DNA from: Desulfobacteraceae bacterium | GTDB lineage: Bacteria > Desulfobacterota > Desulfobacteria > Desulfobacterales > Desulfobacteraceae | DNA: 13,821 nucleotides | NCBI GenBank assembly: GCA_030638935.1 | Contig: DAOWDR010000097.1 | Location: forward strand, 1-13,821 | Direction: 5' to 3' | Shown here: positions 1-7,688 of the stretch, one piece after another | Position numbering within the stretch: position 1 is the stretch's first letter | Layout of the letters: every line of letters starts with the position of its first letter | Made by a program: the position numbers and the translations under genes | The notes under the pieces: generated by a model | Databases searched by the model: none | What the model saw: only the letters and a program-made list of their open reading frames with translations | What the model was told of the DNA's origin: nothing

Positions 1-720
1 AAATGCTGCAACAAGGCAGGTCTTGAAGTCTGTGACGTGGTTCTGGAATCTCTGGCCTCGGGCCAGGCAGTGCTCACCAATGAAGAAAAAGAACTGGGGT
101 GTATGCTGGCGGATATGGGCGGAGGCACCACAGACCTTGCCCTGTTCAAGGACAACAATGTCAAATTTATTTACGAACTGACGGTTGGCGGCCATAACCT
201 GACCAATGATATTTCCATAGGGCTTAGAACCCCTTTGCCCGAAGCTGAAAAAATTAAAATCGAACATGGCACCTGCGTGCCCCAGAATGTGAGATCAGGC
301 GCCACCATAGAAGTACCTGCAGTGGGCGGAAGGGCGCCTAAAAAACTATCCAAGGGAATTCTGGCTGAAATTCTTGAACCCAGGGTGGATGAAATTTTTT
401 CTCTGTTAAAAAAAGAGATCTTCTCCAACGGGCTTGAAAATTCCTTTCCAGCCGGATTTGTCCTGACAGGCGGCAGTGTGGTCCTGGACGGTATATCGGA
501 AATTGCCGAATCGGTTTTTAACGTACCGGTTAGAATCGGCGAGCCCAATAACATAGGTGGATTAAAGGATATTGTAAAAAATCCAGCCTATGCCACAGGT
601 GTTGGTCTTGTGATTTTCGGCAGCGATGCAAGCTGCAAAATTGATTTTAAAGAAACAGATGCACATGGTTTAAATACCATATTAAATAGAATGAAACAGT
701 GGTTTAAAGATATCATATAA
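1..720 (+). CDS. ftsA: Cell division protein FtsA, C-terminal part (5' end cut by window)
   Basis: FtsA is the actin-like ATPase that anchors FtsZ filaments to the inner membrane and recruits later divisome proteins. The frame is open from base 1 and gives 239 codons before the TAA at 718-720, about the C-terminal 55-60% of a usual FtsA of roughly 410 residues. Visible signatures are the phosphate-2 loop DMGGGTTD (fragment residues 38-45), the adenosine loop LTGGS, a late ATGVGL segment, and a C-terminal amphipathic helix ending MKQWFKDII. Such a helix is the usual membrane-targeting sequence of FtsA. The N-terminal phosphate-1 loop and the 1C subdomain lie outside the window. The gene ends 16 bp before ftsZ on the same strand, the usual ftsA-ftsZ order, so co-transcription is likely. 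Identity is close to certain. Confidence 0.95.
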   Translation, partial: KCCNKAGLEVCDVVLESLASGQAVLTNEEKELGCMLADMGGGTTDLALFKDNNVKFIYELTVGGHNLTNDISIGLRTPLPEAEKIKIEHGTCVPQNVRSGATIEVPAVGGRAPKKLSKGILAEILEPRVDEIFSLLKKEIFSNGLENSFPAGFVLTGGSVVLDGISEIAESVFNVPVRIGEPNNIGGLKDIVKNPAYATGVGLVIFGSDASCKIDFKETDAHGLNTILNRMKQWFKDII

Positions 721-724
721 CTTT

Positions 725-733
725 AGGGAGGTG
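725..733 (+). promoter_or_regulatory. Ribosome binding site that decides the ftsZ start
   Basis: AGGGAGGTG lies between the ftsA stop and ftsZ. An in-frame GTG at 731 sits inside this Shine-Dalgarno sequence and so cannot use it. The ATG at 737 is 5 nt after GGAGG, which is ideal spacing, so ATG 737 is the likely initiation codon. Confidence 0.8.
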
Positions 734-736
734 GAT

Positions 737-2047
737 ATGACTTTTTCTTATGTAGAGAGTGACAATTCGGCAAAAATTAAGGTTATCGGTGTTGGCGGAG
801 CCGGTGGCAATGCTGTAAACAACATGATCGATGCAAAACTTAAGGGGGTTAAATTCATTGTTGCCAATACCGATGCCCAGGCCCTTGAAACATCCAAGGC
901 AGAAATAAAAATCCAACTGGGAACAGAACTGACCCAGGGGTTGGGCGCCGGTGCCAATCCCAACACAGGCAGGGAAGCTGCCTTGGAAAGCATGGATGAA
1001 ATCAGAGAGTCGCTGCAAGACAGTCACATGGTTTTTATCACCGCAGGGTTTGGTGGTGGAACCGGTACTGGAGCTGCCCCCATCATTGCAGAAATCTGTA
1101 AAGAATTAGGGATTCTCACCGTGGCAGTTGCATCCAAGCCCTTTTCCTTTGAAGGCAAAAAAAGGGAGAGACAAGCCCTGGATGGACTGGATAAACTCCA
1201 TGGGATTACAGACACCGTTATCACCATCCCCAATGACAGACTCCGGGGCATTGCGCCCAAGGGCGCCAGGATGGTGGACATGTTTATCAAAGCCGATGAA
1301 ATCCTTCACCATTCCGTCAAGGGAATTACAGATTTGATCATGATGCCGGGACATGTCAACCTGGACTTTGCCGATGTAAAAACCACCATGCAAAAGGCAG
1401 GTAAAGCGATCATGGGCATCGGGATTGCGTCCGGTGAAAACCGGGCCATTGAGGCGGCTGAAAAAGCCATTTCCCATCCCCTGCTGGAAGATATTTCCAT
1501 TTCAGGCGCCAAGGGAGTTCTCATGAACATCACCTCCAGCTCCGATTTGACCCTGGACGAAATGACCGAAGCCTCGGACCGGATCCACCAGGAAGTAGGA
1601 GATGATGCCGAGATCATCTGGGGACAGACCTTTGATGATGAGCTGGGAGATGAAATGCGGATCACTGTTATTGCCACTGGTATTGGCATGGAAGAACCCC
1701 TGGCGGAAAATATGCATAGGTTTGATCCCAAAGCCCAGGCTGTTGCTCCGGCAACAGCCCAGGCAACCGCCCAAGCAGCCCCGGTTTATTCCCAGCCCTC
1801 CTACGCAGGTGCCATGGAAGCTGCCATGCCAATGGGAGCAGCCCAGGCCCAGGCACCCATTGCCAGGGGGCAAGTCAGAACCCCCACCCAGGAAGAACTT
1901 GCCAATTGGAACGAGTTTGACAACCCGGTCCGGGTTACCCAAAAACGTGTTGTCGGCGATGAAGCCATGGTCAATGATTACCCGCCCATGGCATTTGATA
2001 ATGACGATCTGGAGGTACCCACATTTTTAAGAAGAAAAGCTGACTGA
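737..2047 (+). CDS. ftsZ: Cell division protein FtsZ (tubulin-like GTPase)
   Basis: FtsZ polymerises with GTP at midcell to form the Z ring, the scaffold of cytokinesis. The product is 436 residues from ATG 737, a slightly long bacterial FtsZ. It shows the N-terminal nucleotide loop GVGGAGGN (about residues 18-25), the tubulin signature GGGTGTG (106-112), and the catalytic T7 loop NLDFADVK (208-215), whose acidic residues complete the GTPase site of the next subunit. An Ala/Gln/Pro-rich, presumably disordered linker spans about residues 325-420. The conserved C-terminal peptide DDLEVPTFLRR, which binds FtsA and other partners, is intact. The gene ends in tandem in-frame stops (TGA at 2045, TAA at 2048), with the next gene's ATG immediately after, so it is probably coupled to the radical SAM gene. 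No internal promoter or terminator is evident. Confidence 0.98.
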   Translation: MTFSYVESDNSAKIKVIGVGGAGGNAVNNMIDAKLKGVKFIVANTDAQALETSKAEIKIQLGTELTQGLGAGANPNTGREAALESMDEIRESLQDSHMVFITAGFGGGTGTGAAPIIAEICKELGILTVAVASKPFSFEGKKRERQALDGLDKLHGITDTVITIPNDRLRGIAPKGARMVDMFIKADEILHHSVKGITDLIMMPGHVNLDFADVKTTMQKAGKAIMGIGIASGENRAIEAAEKAISHPLLEDISISGAKGVLMNITSSSDLTLDEMTEASDRIHQEVGDDAEIIWGQTFDDELGDEMRITVIATGIGMEEPLAENMHRFDPKAQAVAPATAQATAQAAPVYSQPSYAGAMEAAMPMGAAQAQAPIARGQVRTPTQEELANWNEFDNPVRVTQKRVVGDEAMVNDYPPMAFDNDDLEVPTFLRRKAD

Positions 2048-2050
2048 TAA

Positions 2051-3820
2051 ATGAAGAAACGGCTTAAACAGCCCCAAAAATATGGTTCAGCCAGAAGGCA
2101 TAGATCGAATCAAACCCGACCTGCTGAACCGACTTCCTTGGATCAAGAAGACGGGGTTATTATAAAACGGGGTAAAGGGCTGATCAAAGCAGCCCTTGTC
2201 TACCCCAACAGCTACAAGGCAGGCATGTCAAGCCTTGGATTCCAGACTGTATACCGGCTGGCAAATGAGGTGGAAACCATTGCCTGCGAGCGGGTATTCT
2301 TACCGGACCCACGGCAAAAAGCCAGGGCCATCAAAAGCCTTGAGACCGGTTTAAGCCTTGATAAATTTGATATTATTTTATTTTCGATCTCATTTGAGAA
2401 CGACTTTTTACATCTTGTCCAACTCCTGAAAGAAACGGGCATCCCCCTGCGATCATCCGATCGAAACCACATCCACCCCCTGGTGGTTGCGGGGGGAGTT
2501 GCCTGTTTTTTAAATCCGGAACCAATTGCCCCGTTCATGGATCTTTTCCTGCTCGGGGAAGCAGAATGTCTGCTGGACATTTTTTTTGAACAATTCCAAA
2601 AAACCGAAGACAGGGCAACCCTTCTTTCCACCATAGAAGCCAAGCTGCCCGGTGCCTACGTTCCTTCCCAACACCTGCCAATTCTCTATTCCAACCAAAA
2701 AAATCCTTCCAATTCTCTCCCTGCCAAAATTCAGGTGCAATACCTTGATACCCTTGACCGGGTAAAGACCACCACCACCATCATGACTTGTCAAACAGCC
2801 TTTAAGGAGACCTTTCTCATAGAAACCCTGAAGGGCTGCCCCCATGGATGCCGCTTCTGCACGGCAGGATTTATCTACCGACCGCCCCGAATCTACCCTA
2901 AAGAAACCATTTACAAGGCCATAGATGAGGCAAAAGACCGAACTAAAAAAATAGGACTGGTCAGTTCCGCCATCCTGGACCATCCTGATATCCATCCCAT
3001 CTGTAAATATGCCAGAGACCGTGACCTGAAACTCTCTTTTTCTTCCCTCAGGGCAGATAAGCTCAATGATCAGATCATCCAAATCCTGGCAGATTCCGGA
3101 GTGAAGACAGCCACCATTGCCCCGGAAGCAGGATCACAGCGGATGAGAAATATTATCAACAAAAAAATTACATCCAAAGAAATTCTTTCTGCCGCAGAAA
3201 GGCTTGTGGATAAAGGAATTATCAATTTAAAACTATATTTTATGATTGGCCTTCCCTTTGAGACTGACCAGGATGTTGAAGAAATTGTTTCCCTGACCCT
3301 GGCCATAAAAGCGGTCTTTTTGGAGGTATCCAAAAAGAAGAAAAAAATCGGCACCATCACCCTGAGCATCAACCCTTTTATTCCCAAGCCCTGCACCCCC
3401 TTCCAATGGTCAGCCATGACCCTGGAACCAGTATTAAAAAACAGGGTGAATATCATCCGCCAGGGCTTAAAAAAGACCGCCAATATTACCTTGAATTTTG
3501 AATCCCTGAGAGAGGCTAAGCGCCATGCACTGCTCTCACTTGGAGACCGGAACACGGCAGATATCATTGAAGAGGCAGCAGAAGTTGGCTGGACCCGGGC
3601 CATGAAAATAAACAAAGACTATTGTGATATGGTAATTTACCAGGAAAAACCCAGGCCTCCGGGGAACTCTTTGCAAATTCCCCTGCCCTGGAACATTTTG
3701 CACCATAGGGTTAGTGATGATTTTCTTTCTAAAGAATTTGAAAAGGCGAAGCAAGAAAAAAAATCAGCCTCCTGCCCCATGGAGGATTGCAGCCTCTGCC
3801 AAATCTGCATCTCCTCCTGA
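2051..3820 (+). CDS. Radical SAM protein with B12-binding-like N-terminus (TIGR03960-like)
   Basis: The 589-residue product has a radical SAM core with the [4Fe-4S] motif CPHGCRFC (C263, C267, C270: C-x3-C-x2-C) and downstream core segments such as TIAPEAGSQRMR and MIGLPFET. Residues about 40-175 resemble the cobalamin-binding-type domain that precedes the core in this family (YPNSYKAGMSSLGF, VVAGGVACFLNPEP, LLGEAE). The C-terminus holds four more cysteines (C575, C580, C583, C586), which could bind a second metal or cluster. The layout matches the uncharacterised family I know as TIGR03960, often linked to a DUF2344 partner; no such partner follows here. The reaction is unknown. ATG 2051 is forced at the 5' side by the in-frame TAA at 2048. 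Its Shine-Dalgarno is weak (an A/G-rich tract at the ftsZ end), so translational coupling to ftsZ is likely. It converges with the next gene, 24 bp away. Confidence 0.85.
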   Translation: MKKRLKQPQKYGSARRHRSNQTRPAEPTSLDQEDGVIIKRGKGLIKAALVYPNSYKAGMSSLGFQTVYRLANEVETIACERVFLPDPRQKARAIKSLETGLSLDKFDIILFSISFENDFLHLVQLLKETGIPLRSSDRNHIHPLVVAGGVACFLNPEPIAPFMDLFLLGEAECLLDIFFEQFQKTEDRATLLSTIEAKLPGAYVPSQHLPILYSNQKNPSNSLPAKIQVQYLDTLDRVKTTTTIMTCQTAFKETFLIETLKGCPHGCRFCTAGFIYRPPRIYPKETIYKAIDEAKDRTKKIGLVSSAILDHPDIHPICKYARDRDLKLSFSSLRADKLNDQIIQILADSGVKTATIAPEAGSQRMRNIINKKITSKEILSAAERLVDKGIINLKLYFMIGLPFETDQDVEEIVSLTLAIKAVFLEVSKKKKKIGTITLSINPFIPKPCTPFQWSAMTLEPVLKNRVNIIRQGLKKTANITLNFESLREAKRHALLSLGDRNTADIIEEAAEVGWTRAMKINKDYCDMVIYQEKPRPPGNSLQIPLPWNILHHRVSDDFLSKEFEKAKQEKKSASCPMEDCSLCQICISS

Positions 3821-3844
3821 TACATTTCTTAAAATCGGCCCATC

Positions 3845-5263
3845 TTACATCTCTGAGATAACCTTTCCTAACCGGCGGATTGCAGGCCTTGCCGCTTCTG
3901 ACCAATTAGCTGCATTGAGCCGGATGAAGTGGCTGTACTGACGGCTGGCGGAGAATAGATGGCCCGGAGTGATGGCAATCCCTTTTTTTAATGCGATTTT
4001 GTAAAGGGCAAGGGCATCTATGTTATCCGGCAGTTCGATCCAGAGCAGATATCCGCCGCCTGGGTCGGTGACCCGGATATTAGGAGGAAAATGCCGGATC
4101 ACGGCGCTCCTAAGTTCTCCCACCCGCTGTTGATAAATCCGGCGGATACGCCGCAGGTGCTGAAGATAACTGCCTTCGGCCATAAATGAAGCAACAGCAG
4201 CCTGGGGCAGGGTGGCCGTGGCAAGATTGGCACTGAACTTCAGCCATTCCAGGGTGGACCGGTAACGGCCCGGTGCTGCCCATCCCACCCTGAGTCCCGG
4301 GGACAGAGTTTTTGAAAAAGAACCGCACCAGAGGACATTGCCCTGGGTGTCAAAGGCCCTGGCAGACAAAGGCCTTTTGTCTGCAAAGTGCATATCTCCA
4401 AAAATATCGTTTTCAATCAAAGGAATTTGTTTGCGGGCAAGCAGGCTGACAAGGGCCTTTTTTTCCAGGTCAGGGATACAACTGCCCAGGGGATTGTTAA
4501 AATTTGAGATCACAATACAGGCGGATACGCTATGGTTATCCAGGGCAAATTGCAATGCCTCAATGCTGATGCCCTTCCTTGGATGGGTCGGGATTTCCAA
4601 TGCCTTGAGTCCCAGATTTTCCAGGTATTGAAATACATCAAAGCAGATGGGAGACTCCACAGCAACCGTATCACCTGGCCTGCATACCGCCTTTAAACTC
4701 AGATACATGGCCTCCCCGCACCCGGCCGTGATAATTATTTCCTCTGCATCAAGGCTGAGACCCGCAGCCACTGCATGCCGGGCAATCTGCTGCCTGAGAT
4801 TCAAATTACCGGCAGGGGGAAGGTACACCCCTGCATTATCCCCCATACGCCTGGCTGAACCTGCCATCAGCCGGTTCAAATGGCGGGTGGCAGAGAGTGC
4901 CGGATCAGGGTGGGCTGCACCCAGCTGAACCAGGGCCGGGTTCATGGTATCCCTGAGAATAATCATTGTGATCAGTTCCCGCATGCCAACATCAGCAGGA
5001 TCGGGTTCAGGATCTGATTGTGCAGGTTCTGGCGGGGCATTGGGCGAACGGGTGGTGACATAAAACCCGGACCTGGGTCTGGGAACCAGAAAACCCTGGG
5101 CCTCAAGAAGGTAATAGGCCCTGAGTATTGTGCTGATACTGACCTTCCACTGTCGGCTCAGTTTTCTCACAGAGGGTGCTGCACTGCCCGGGCTGAACAC
5201 CCCTTCCGTGATCAGTCGCATGATCCGGTCCGCCACCTGCTGGTACTTTGGAATTCTTCCCAT
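3845..5263 (-). CDS. MocR-family transcription regulator (GntR wHTH fused to aminotransferase fold)
   Basis: MocR regulators bind DNA through a GntR winged helix and sense PLP or an amine through a fold-type-I aminotransferase domain. The 472-residue product has the wHTH at about 6-70 (PSVRKLSRQWKVSISTILRAY), a Pro-rich linker at 72-92, and the aminotransferase domain from about 110 to 465. PLP-site residues look intact: Schiff-base lysine K318 in SFSKT, N257 in NNPLG, D286 in ENDIFGD, and the substrate carboxylate Arg R448 in FIRLN. The start ATG (5261-5263) has AAAGG about 5 nt upstream. It is transcribed divergently from the EamA transporter at 5493, and the shared spacer carries a 15-bp direct repeat, the operator type known for GabR and PdxR. 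The likely target is therefore that transporter, plus itself. The effector cannot be told from sequence. PdxR-like or GabR-like subtypes are both possible. Confidence 0.92.
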   Translation of the reverse strand: MGRIPKYQQVADRIMRLITEGVFSPGSAAPSVRKLSRQWKVSISTILRAYYLLEAQGFLVPRPRSGFYVTTRSPNAPPEPAQSDPEPDPADVGMRELITMIILRDTMNPALVQLGAAHPDPALSATRHLNRLMAGSARRMGDNAGVYLPPAGNLNLRQQIARHAVAAGLSLDAEEIIITAGCGEAMYLSLKAVCRPGDTVAVESPICFDVFQYLENLGLKALEIPTHPRKGISIEALQFALDNHSVSACIVISNFNNPLGSCIPDLEKKALVSLLARKQIPLIENDIFGDMHFADKRPLSARAFDTQGNVLWCGSFSKTLSPGLRVGWAAPGRYRSTLEWLKFSANLATATLPQAAVASFMAEGSYLQHLRRIRRIYQQRVGELRSAVIRHFPPNIRVTDPGGGYLLWIELPDNIDALALYKIALKKGIAITPGHLFSASRQYSHFIRLNAANWSEAARPAIRRLGKVISEM

Positions 5264-5492
5264 ATCAACCTTTCTTTTTGCTCTCTTGAACCTGATATTT
5301 TATCAGAACCAGTACAATTATATTGGTTTAAAACCAGTACAATTATTAATTTATCATAATTGTATCCATTACAAAATTACTTTTTTGTGGCTGTTATCTT
5401 TTTTCCACAAATGAGATAAAGAAAGAAGAGGACCGGAAGGTTCATCTGACACAATTTAAAACCGGCCGATAAAGGCAGAAAGGAAGTTAACT
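5264..5492. promoter_or_regulatory. Divergent control region between MocR regulator and EamA exporter
   Basis: This 229-bp AT-rich spacer separates two divergent genes. It holds the 15-bp direct repeats described separately. On the minus strand a TATAAT hexamer (5322 down to 5317) lies inside the repeat region and could be the regulator's -10, but its -35 (TAATTG, 17-bp spacer) is poor, which would fit an activator-dependent or autoregulated promoter. I could not pick a convincing plus-strand promoter. AAGGAAG at 5480-5486 is the Shine-Dalgarno for ATG 5493. Confidence 0.5.
5307..5346 (+). repeat. Perfect 15-bp direct repeat, candidate MocR operator
   Basis: AACCAGTACAATTAT occurs at 5307-5321 and again at 5332-5346, a 25-bp period. 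A partial inverted copy follows at 5356-5370 (ATAATTGTATCCATT, matching the reverse complement at 11 of 15 positions, nine of them contiguous at 5356-5364). Paired direct repeats in a divergent spacer are the known operator style of MocR regulators such as GabR and PdxR, so the regulator at 3845-5263 is the probable ligand. Binding is inferred, not shown. Confidence 0.65.
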
Positions 5493-6404
5493 ATGATGGG
5501 AAAACAAACTGCAGTGATGATGCTGGTGGTCACAGCCTTTTTCTGGAGCACCAGCGGAATACTCATCAAGCTGGTAAATCTTCCGCCCCTGGCCATTGCC
5601 GGATGGCGCAGCCTGATTGCAGGGGTAACCGTACTTGTGTTGTGCCGGTCATCGATCCGGGTTTCCTGGGACAAAAATACCCTGGCTGCCGCCGCTTGCA
5701 TGGGACTTTTTTCCATTTGTTTTGTGGGCGCCACTAAATTGGGAGTAGCTGCCAATGCCATTGTGCTGCAATATGCTGCATCCGCATATGTGGCTGTCCT
5801 GGCTCCTCGCCTTTTGGGGGAACCCACAAGTCTGCGGGATTGGTTTTCGCTGATTTTTGTGGTGGCGGGTATCGGCCTTTTTTTCTATGATGCCCTTGCC
5901 CTGGACAGTGTTTTCAGCCTGGTGTTAGGGATTGCAGGCTCAGTGTTTTGGGCGGGAACGGTAATTTTTCTGCGGCGGGTAAGGGAACAATCAACTGCCT
6001 GGCCCATTGTCCTGGGAAGCTTCATGGCTGCAGGCCTCTGCCTGCCGTTCATGTTCAGCCAGAGCCCCTCACCTTTGGACTGGGCAGGGCTGTTTGGACT
6101 TGGGATTGTCTCCCTTGGCTTAGGCTATGCCGTCTATTCCGTTGCCATCCGTTATGTCACTGCTTTGGAGGGGGTATTGATATGTTCTGTGGAACCTTTG
6201 ATCAATCCATTGTGGGTATTCCTGGGGACTGCTGAACTGCCCGGCCCCATGGCTTTAACCGGCGCCGGCCTTGTCCTGGCCGCAGTGACGGTCCGGGGAA
6301 TCCTTGCTGCCAAAGACCAGGGGAAAAAATACTATTCAATTGATCAGGGAGAGCTATTTGTCGAAAACTTTGACCAAGTGACCAGTTCCGGGAACGGCAA
6401 ATGA
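5493..6404 (+). CDS. EamA/DMT-superfamily transporter (RhaT/YdcZ-type metabolite exporter)
   Basis: The 303-residue product is strongly hydrophobic, with about ten predicted membrane segments (roughly 6-25, 33-52, 62-82, 84-105, 115-133, 139-160, 168-187, 197-218, 221-245, 249-272). They form two five-helix EamA repeats (about 8-132 and 141-270). Typical family features include FFWSTSGILIKL in helix 1, AGWRSLIAG in helix 2 and the VEPLINPLW segment in the second repeat. A polar 30-residue tail follows the last helix. Members export amino acids, amines or other small metabolites across the inner membrane; the substrate cannot be assigned here. ATG 5493 is supported by AAGGAAG 6 nt upstream. 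Pairing with a divergent MocR regulator suggests an amino acid, amine or vitamin-B6-related substrate (inference). It converges with the HD-GYP gene, with only 10 bp between stops and no clear terminator. Confidence 0.9.
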   Translation: MMGKQTAVMMLVVTAFFWSTSGILIKLVNLPPLAIAGWRSLIAGVTVLVLCRSSIRVSWDKNTLAAAACMGLFSICFVGATKLGVAANAIVLQYAASAYVAVLAPRLLGEPTSLRDWFSLIFVVAGIGLFFYDALALDSVFSLVLGIAGSVFWAGTVIFLRRVREQSTAWPIVLGSFMAAGLCLPFMFSQSPSPLDWAGLFGLGIVSLGLGYAVYSVAIRYVTALEGVLICSVEPLINPLWVFLGTAELPGPMALTGAGLVLAAVTVRGILAAKDQGKKYYSIDQGELFVENFDQVTSSGNGK

Positions 6405-6414
6405 TAAAATTTAA

Positions 6415-7329
6415 TTATGCGCCCAAGCAGGAAGTGAATCTTTTAAACAATTCTTTGGAAAATTTCCCCCGCATAACTTCTTCTTTGATGAGACTTAAGG
6501 TAGCAAATGGTTTTTTAACTTTTCTAAAGGCTTTCCCCCTGTAGGTAAGGGATTCATAGCTATCGATGAGGCCTATTAGCTGACTGTATGATGCCAGACG
6601 GGTCAACCCGTTGGGGTAGCCGCTGCCATCAATGCGTTCATGATGTTCCAAGGCTACCTTTGGAATAGCCATATCAAAATCAGTGCTTTGAATAATCATG
6701 CCATGACCCATCTCTGGGTGGGTGGTATAGATTTTGAATTGCTTGTCAGTAAGGCGCTTGCTCGTTTCGATGATGGTCTTATCGATTTGTGAGCAGCCCA
6801 CATCGTGGATCAGTGCTGCCATGGCCAGTTGCCTGGTATCAGATTCGGAAAAGTTATGAAAAAAACAAAACTGGAGGGTCAGGGCCGTTACATTTACGGT
6901 ATGCTTAACCAGTATGGAAGAATTGGATTCAATTTTTCTCAAATATTCCATGGCCCCATTATCATTATGGTACCTGCCCAGAAGGATATCAAGGGTTTCC
7001 GGAAGGGCAGTCATATTTTTTTCCTGTCCCGGAGCCAAGGCCTCTTCGACGATAAATTCCAATGTTTCCCGAACTTCTTTGAGTTTTCCTTGGGCTATTT
7101 TTTTTTCAAAATCTTTATTCAAGGCAGCGATGAGTTCTGCCATGGCCGTTTCCCTGTCTGCATCAAAAATGTACAAATCCGGATATTTGGTTTTTTTCAG
7201 CCTTGCTTCATCAAGGCGATCCCCCTTTTTTTTGTAAAGGGAGTATTCTCCATTTTGGGTCTGATAATAAAACGGGATGCTTTTAAATAAAGATACTTGG
7301 GATTTTTTCACTAGGATATATTCTGCCAT
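6415..7329 (-). CDS. HD-GYP domain protein, probable cyclic-di-GMP phosphodiesterase
   Basis: HD-GYP proteins hydrolyse c-di-GMP using a di- or tri-metal site. In this 304-residue product the HD-GYP domain covers about residues 125-300. The metal ligands are all visible: H143, H175-D176, H204, H229-H230 and D256, followed by the diagnostic ERIDGSGYP motif (231-239). The spacing between ligands follows characterised HD-GYP enzymes. Two departures stand out: the usual HDxGK motif reads HDVGC (Lys replaced by C179), and the position of the extra glutamate used by trinuclear enzymes is Ile139, which suggests a binuclear site. Residues 1-110 form an N-terminal region I do not recognise; it has no obvious signal peptide or membrane segment, so the protein is probably cytoplasmic. 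No partner domain (REC, GAF) is fused. The start ATG at 7327-7329 has AAGG 9 nt upstream. It is divergent from ppaC across 359 bp. Confidence 0.88.
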   Translation of the reverse strand: MAEYILVKKSQVSLFKSIPFYYQTQNGEYSLYKKKGDRLDEARLKKTKYPDLYIFDADRETAMAELIAALNKDFEKKIAQGKLKEVRETLEFIVEEALAPGQEKNMTALPETLDILLGRYHNDNGAMEYLRKIESNSSILVKHTVNVTALTLQFCFFHNFSESDTRQLAMAALIHDVGCSQIDKTIIETSKRLTDKQFKIYTTHPEMGHGMIIQSTDFDMAIPKVALEHHERIDGSGYPNGLTRLASYSQLIGLIDSYESLTYRGKAFRKVKKPFATLSLIKEEVMRGKFSKELFKRFTSCLGA

Positions 7330-7458
7330 GACACTAAACCTTAAAGTATTTGCTCCCGATCATCATTATCCCATATGGAAACCACCTCACTATCAGTAAG
7401 ATTTTTTTCCTGATAACAAAAAAAGAATAGTTTCCCCATGGATTGATATACAAGGTGC

Positions 7459-7489
7459 ATTATATGCCCTTAATCAATTTTTATGTCAA
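7459..7489 (-). promoter_or_regulatory. Candidate sigma-70 promoter for the HD-GYP gene
   Basis: On the minus strand there is a perfect TTGACA (7489 to 7484) and a perfect TATAAT (7464 to 7459). The spacer is 19 bp, longer than the ideal 17. The -10 sits within a GCATATAATGC near-palindrome. It lies about 130 bp upstream of the ATG. Confidence 0.45.
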
Positions 7490-7509
7490 TCCGAAATCTG
7501 ATAACCGGA

Positions 7510-7538
7510 CCAATAGGTATTGGATTGATTTTGTCAAT
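7510..7538. repeat. Two adjacent short palindromes, possible operator
   Basis: CCAATA-GG-TATTGG (7510-7523) is directly followed by ATTGA-TTTTG-TCAAT (7524-7538). Both are perfect in their arms. They lie between the two candidate divergent promoters, so they could bind a regulator of the HD-GYP gene, ppaC or both. No factor can be named. Confidence 0.35.
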
Positions 7539-7567
7539 AACAGTATAAAGGCAATTTAAAATTTTCC

Positions 7568-7596
7568 TTGAGTATATTTATAATTAATTCTATAAG
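7568..7596 (+). promoter_or_regulatory. Candidate sigma-70 promoter for ppaC
   Basis: TTGAGT (7568-7573), a 17-bp spacer and TATAAG (7591-7596) form the best-spaced pair upstream of ppaC. The region is very AT-rich, so other combinations are possible, for example TTGGAT 7520-7525 with TATAAA 7544-7549. Confidence 0.35.
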
Positions 7597-7688
7597 ATAT
7601 TTTGAATTTTGTTAAAGAATTTTTTGATGATTTCCGTGTGAGGGGTCGTCTTATTGTATAAACATGATTACAACATTTAGGAGGTTTT

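Larger units (their letters stand above)
7330..7688. other. 359-bp AT-rich divergent intergenic region
   Basis: This spacer lies between the HD-GYP gene (minus) and ppaC (plus). It has no convincing open frame and no tRNA-like or riboswitch-like structure that I can see. It contains one candidate promoter for each direction and two adjacent palindromes, listed separately. The ppaC leader from the candidate plus promoter would be about 85 nt and ends with a strong AGGAGG. Confidence 0.6.

Noticed and set aside
731..736. GTG at 731 as the ftsZ start
   Set aside because: It lies inside the Shine-Dalgarno sequence that serves ATG 737, and would leave no ribosome binding site of its own.
1502..1942. 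Long open frames antisense to ftsZ and elsewhere opposite the main genes
   Set aside because: They lie fully inside well-supported genes, have no ribosome binding site and resemble no protein family; they are coding shadows.
3821..3844. Terminator between the convergent radical SAM and MocR genes
   Set aside because: The 24-bp gap shows no stable inverted repeat with a T tract.
5306..5370. CRISPR-like or phage attachment repeat
   Set aside because: There are only two perfect 15-bp copies and one degenerate inverted copy, with no spacer array, integrase or cas gene; an operator fits better.
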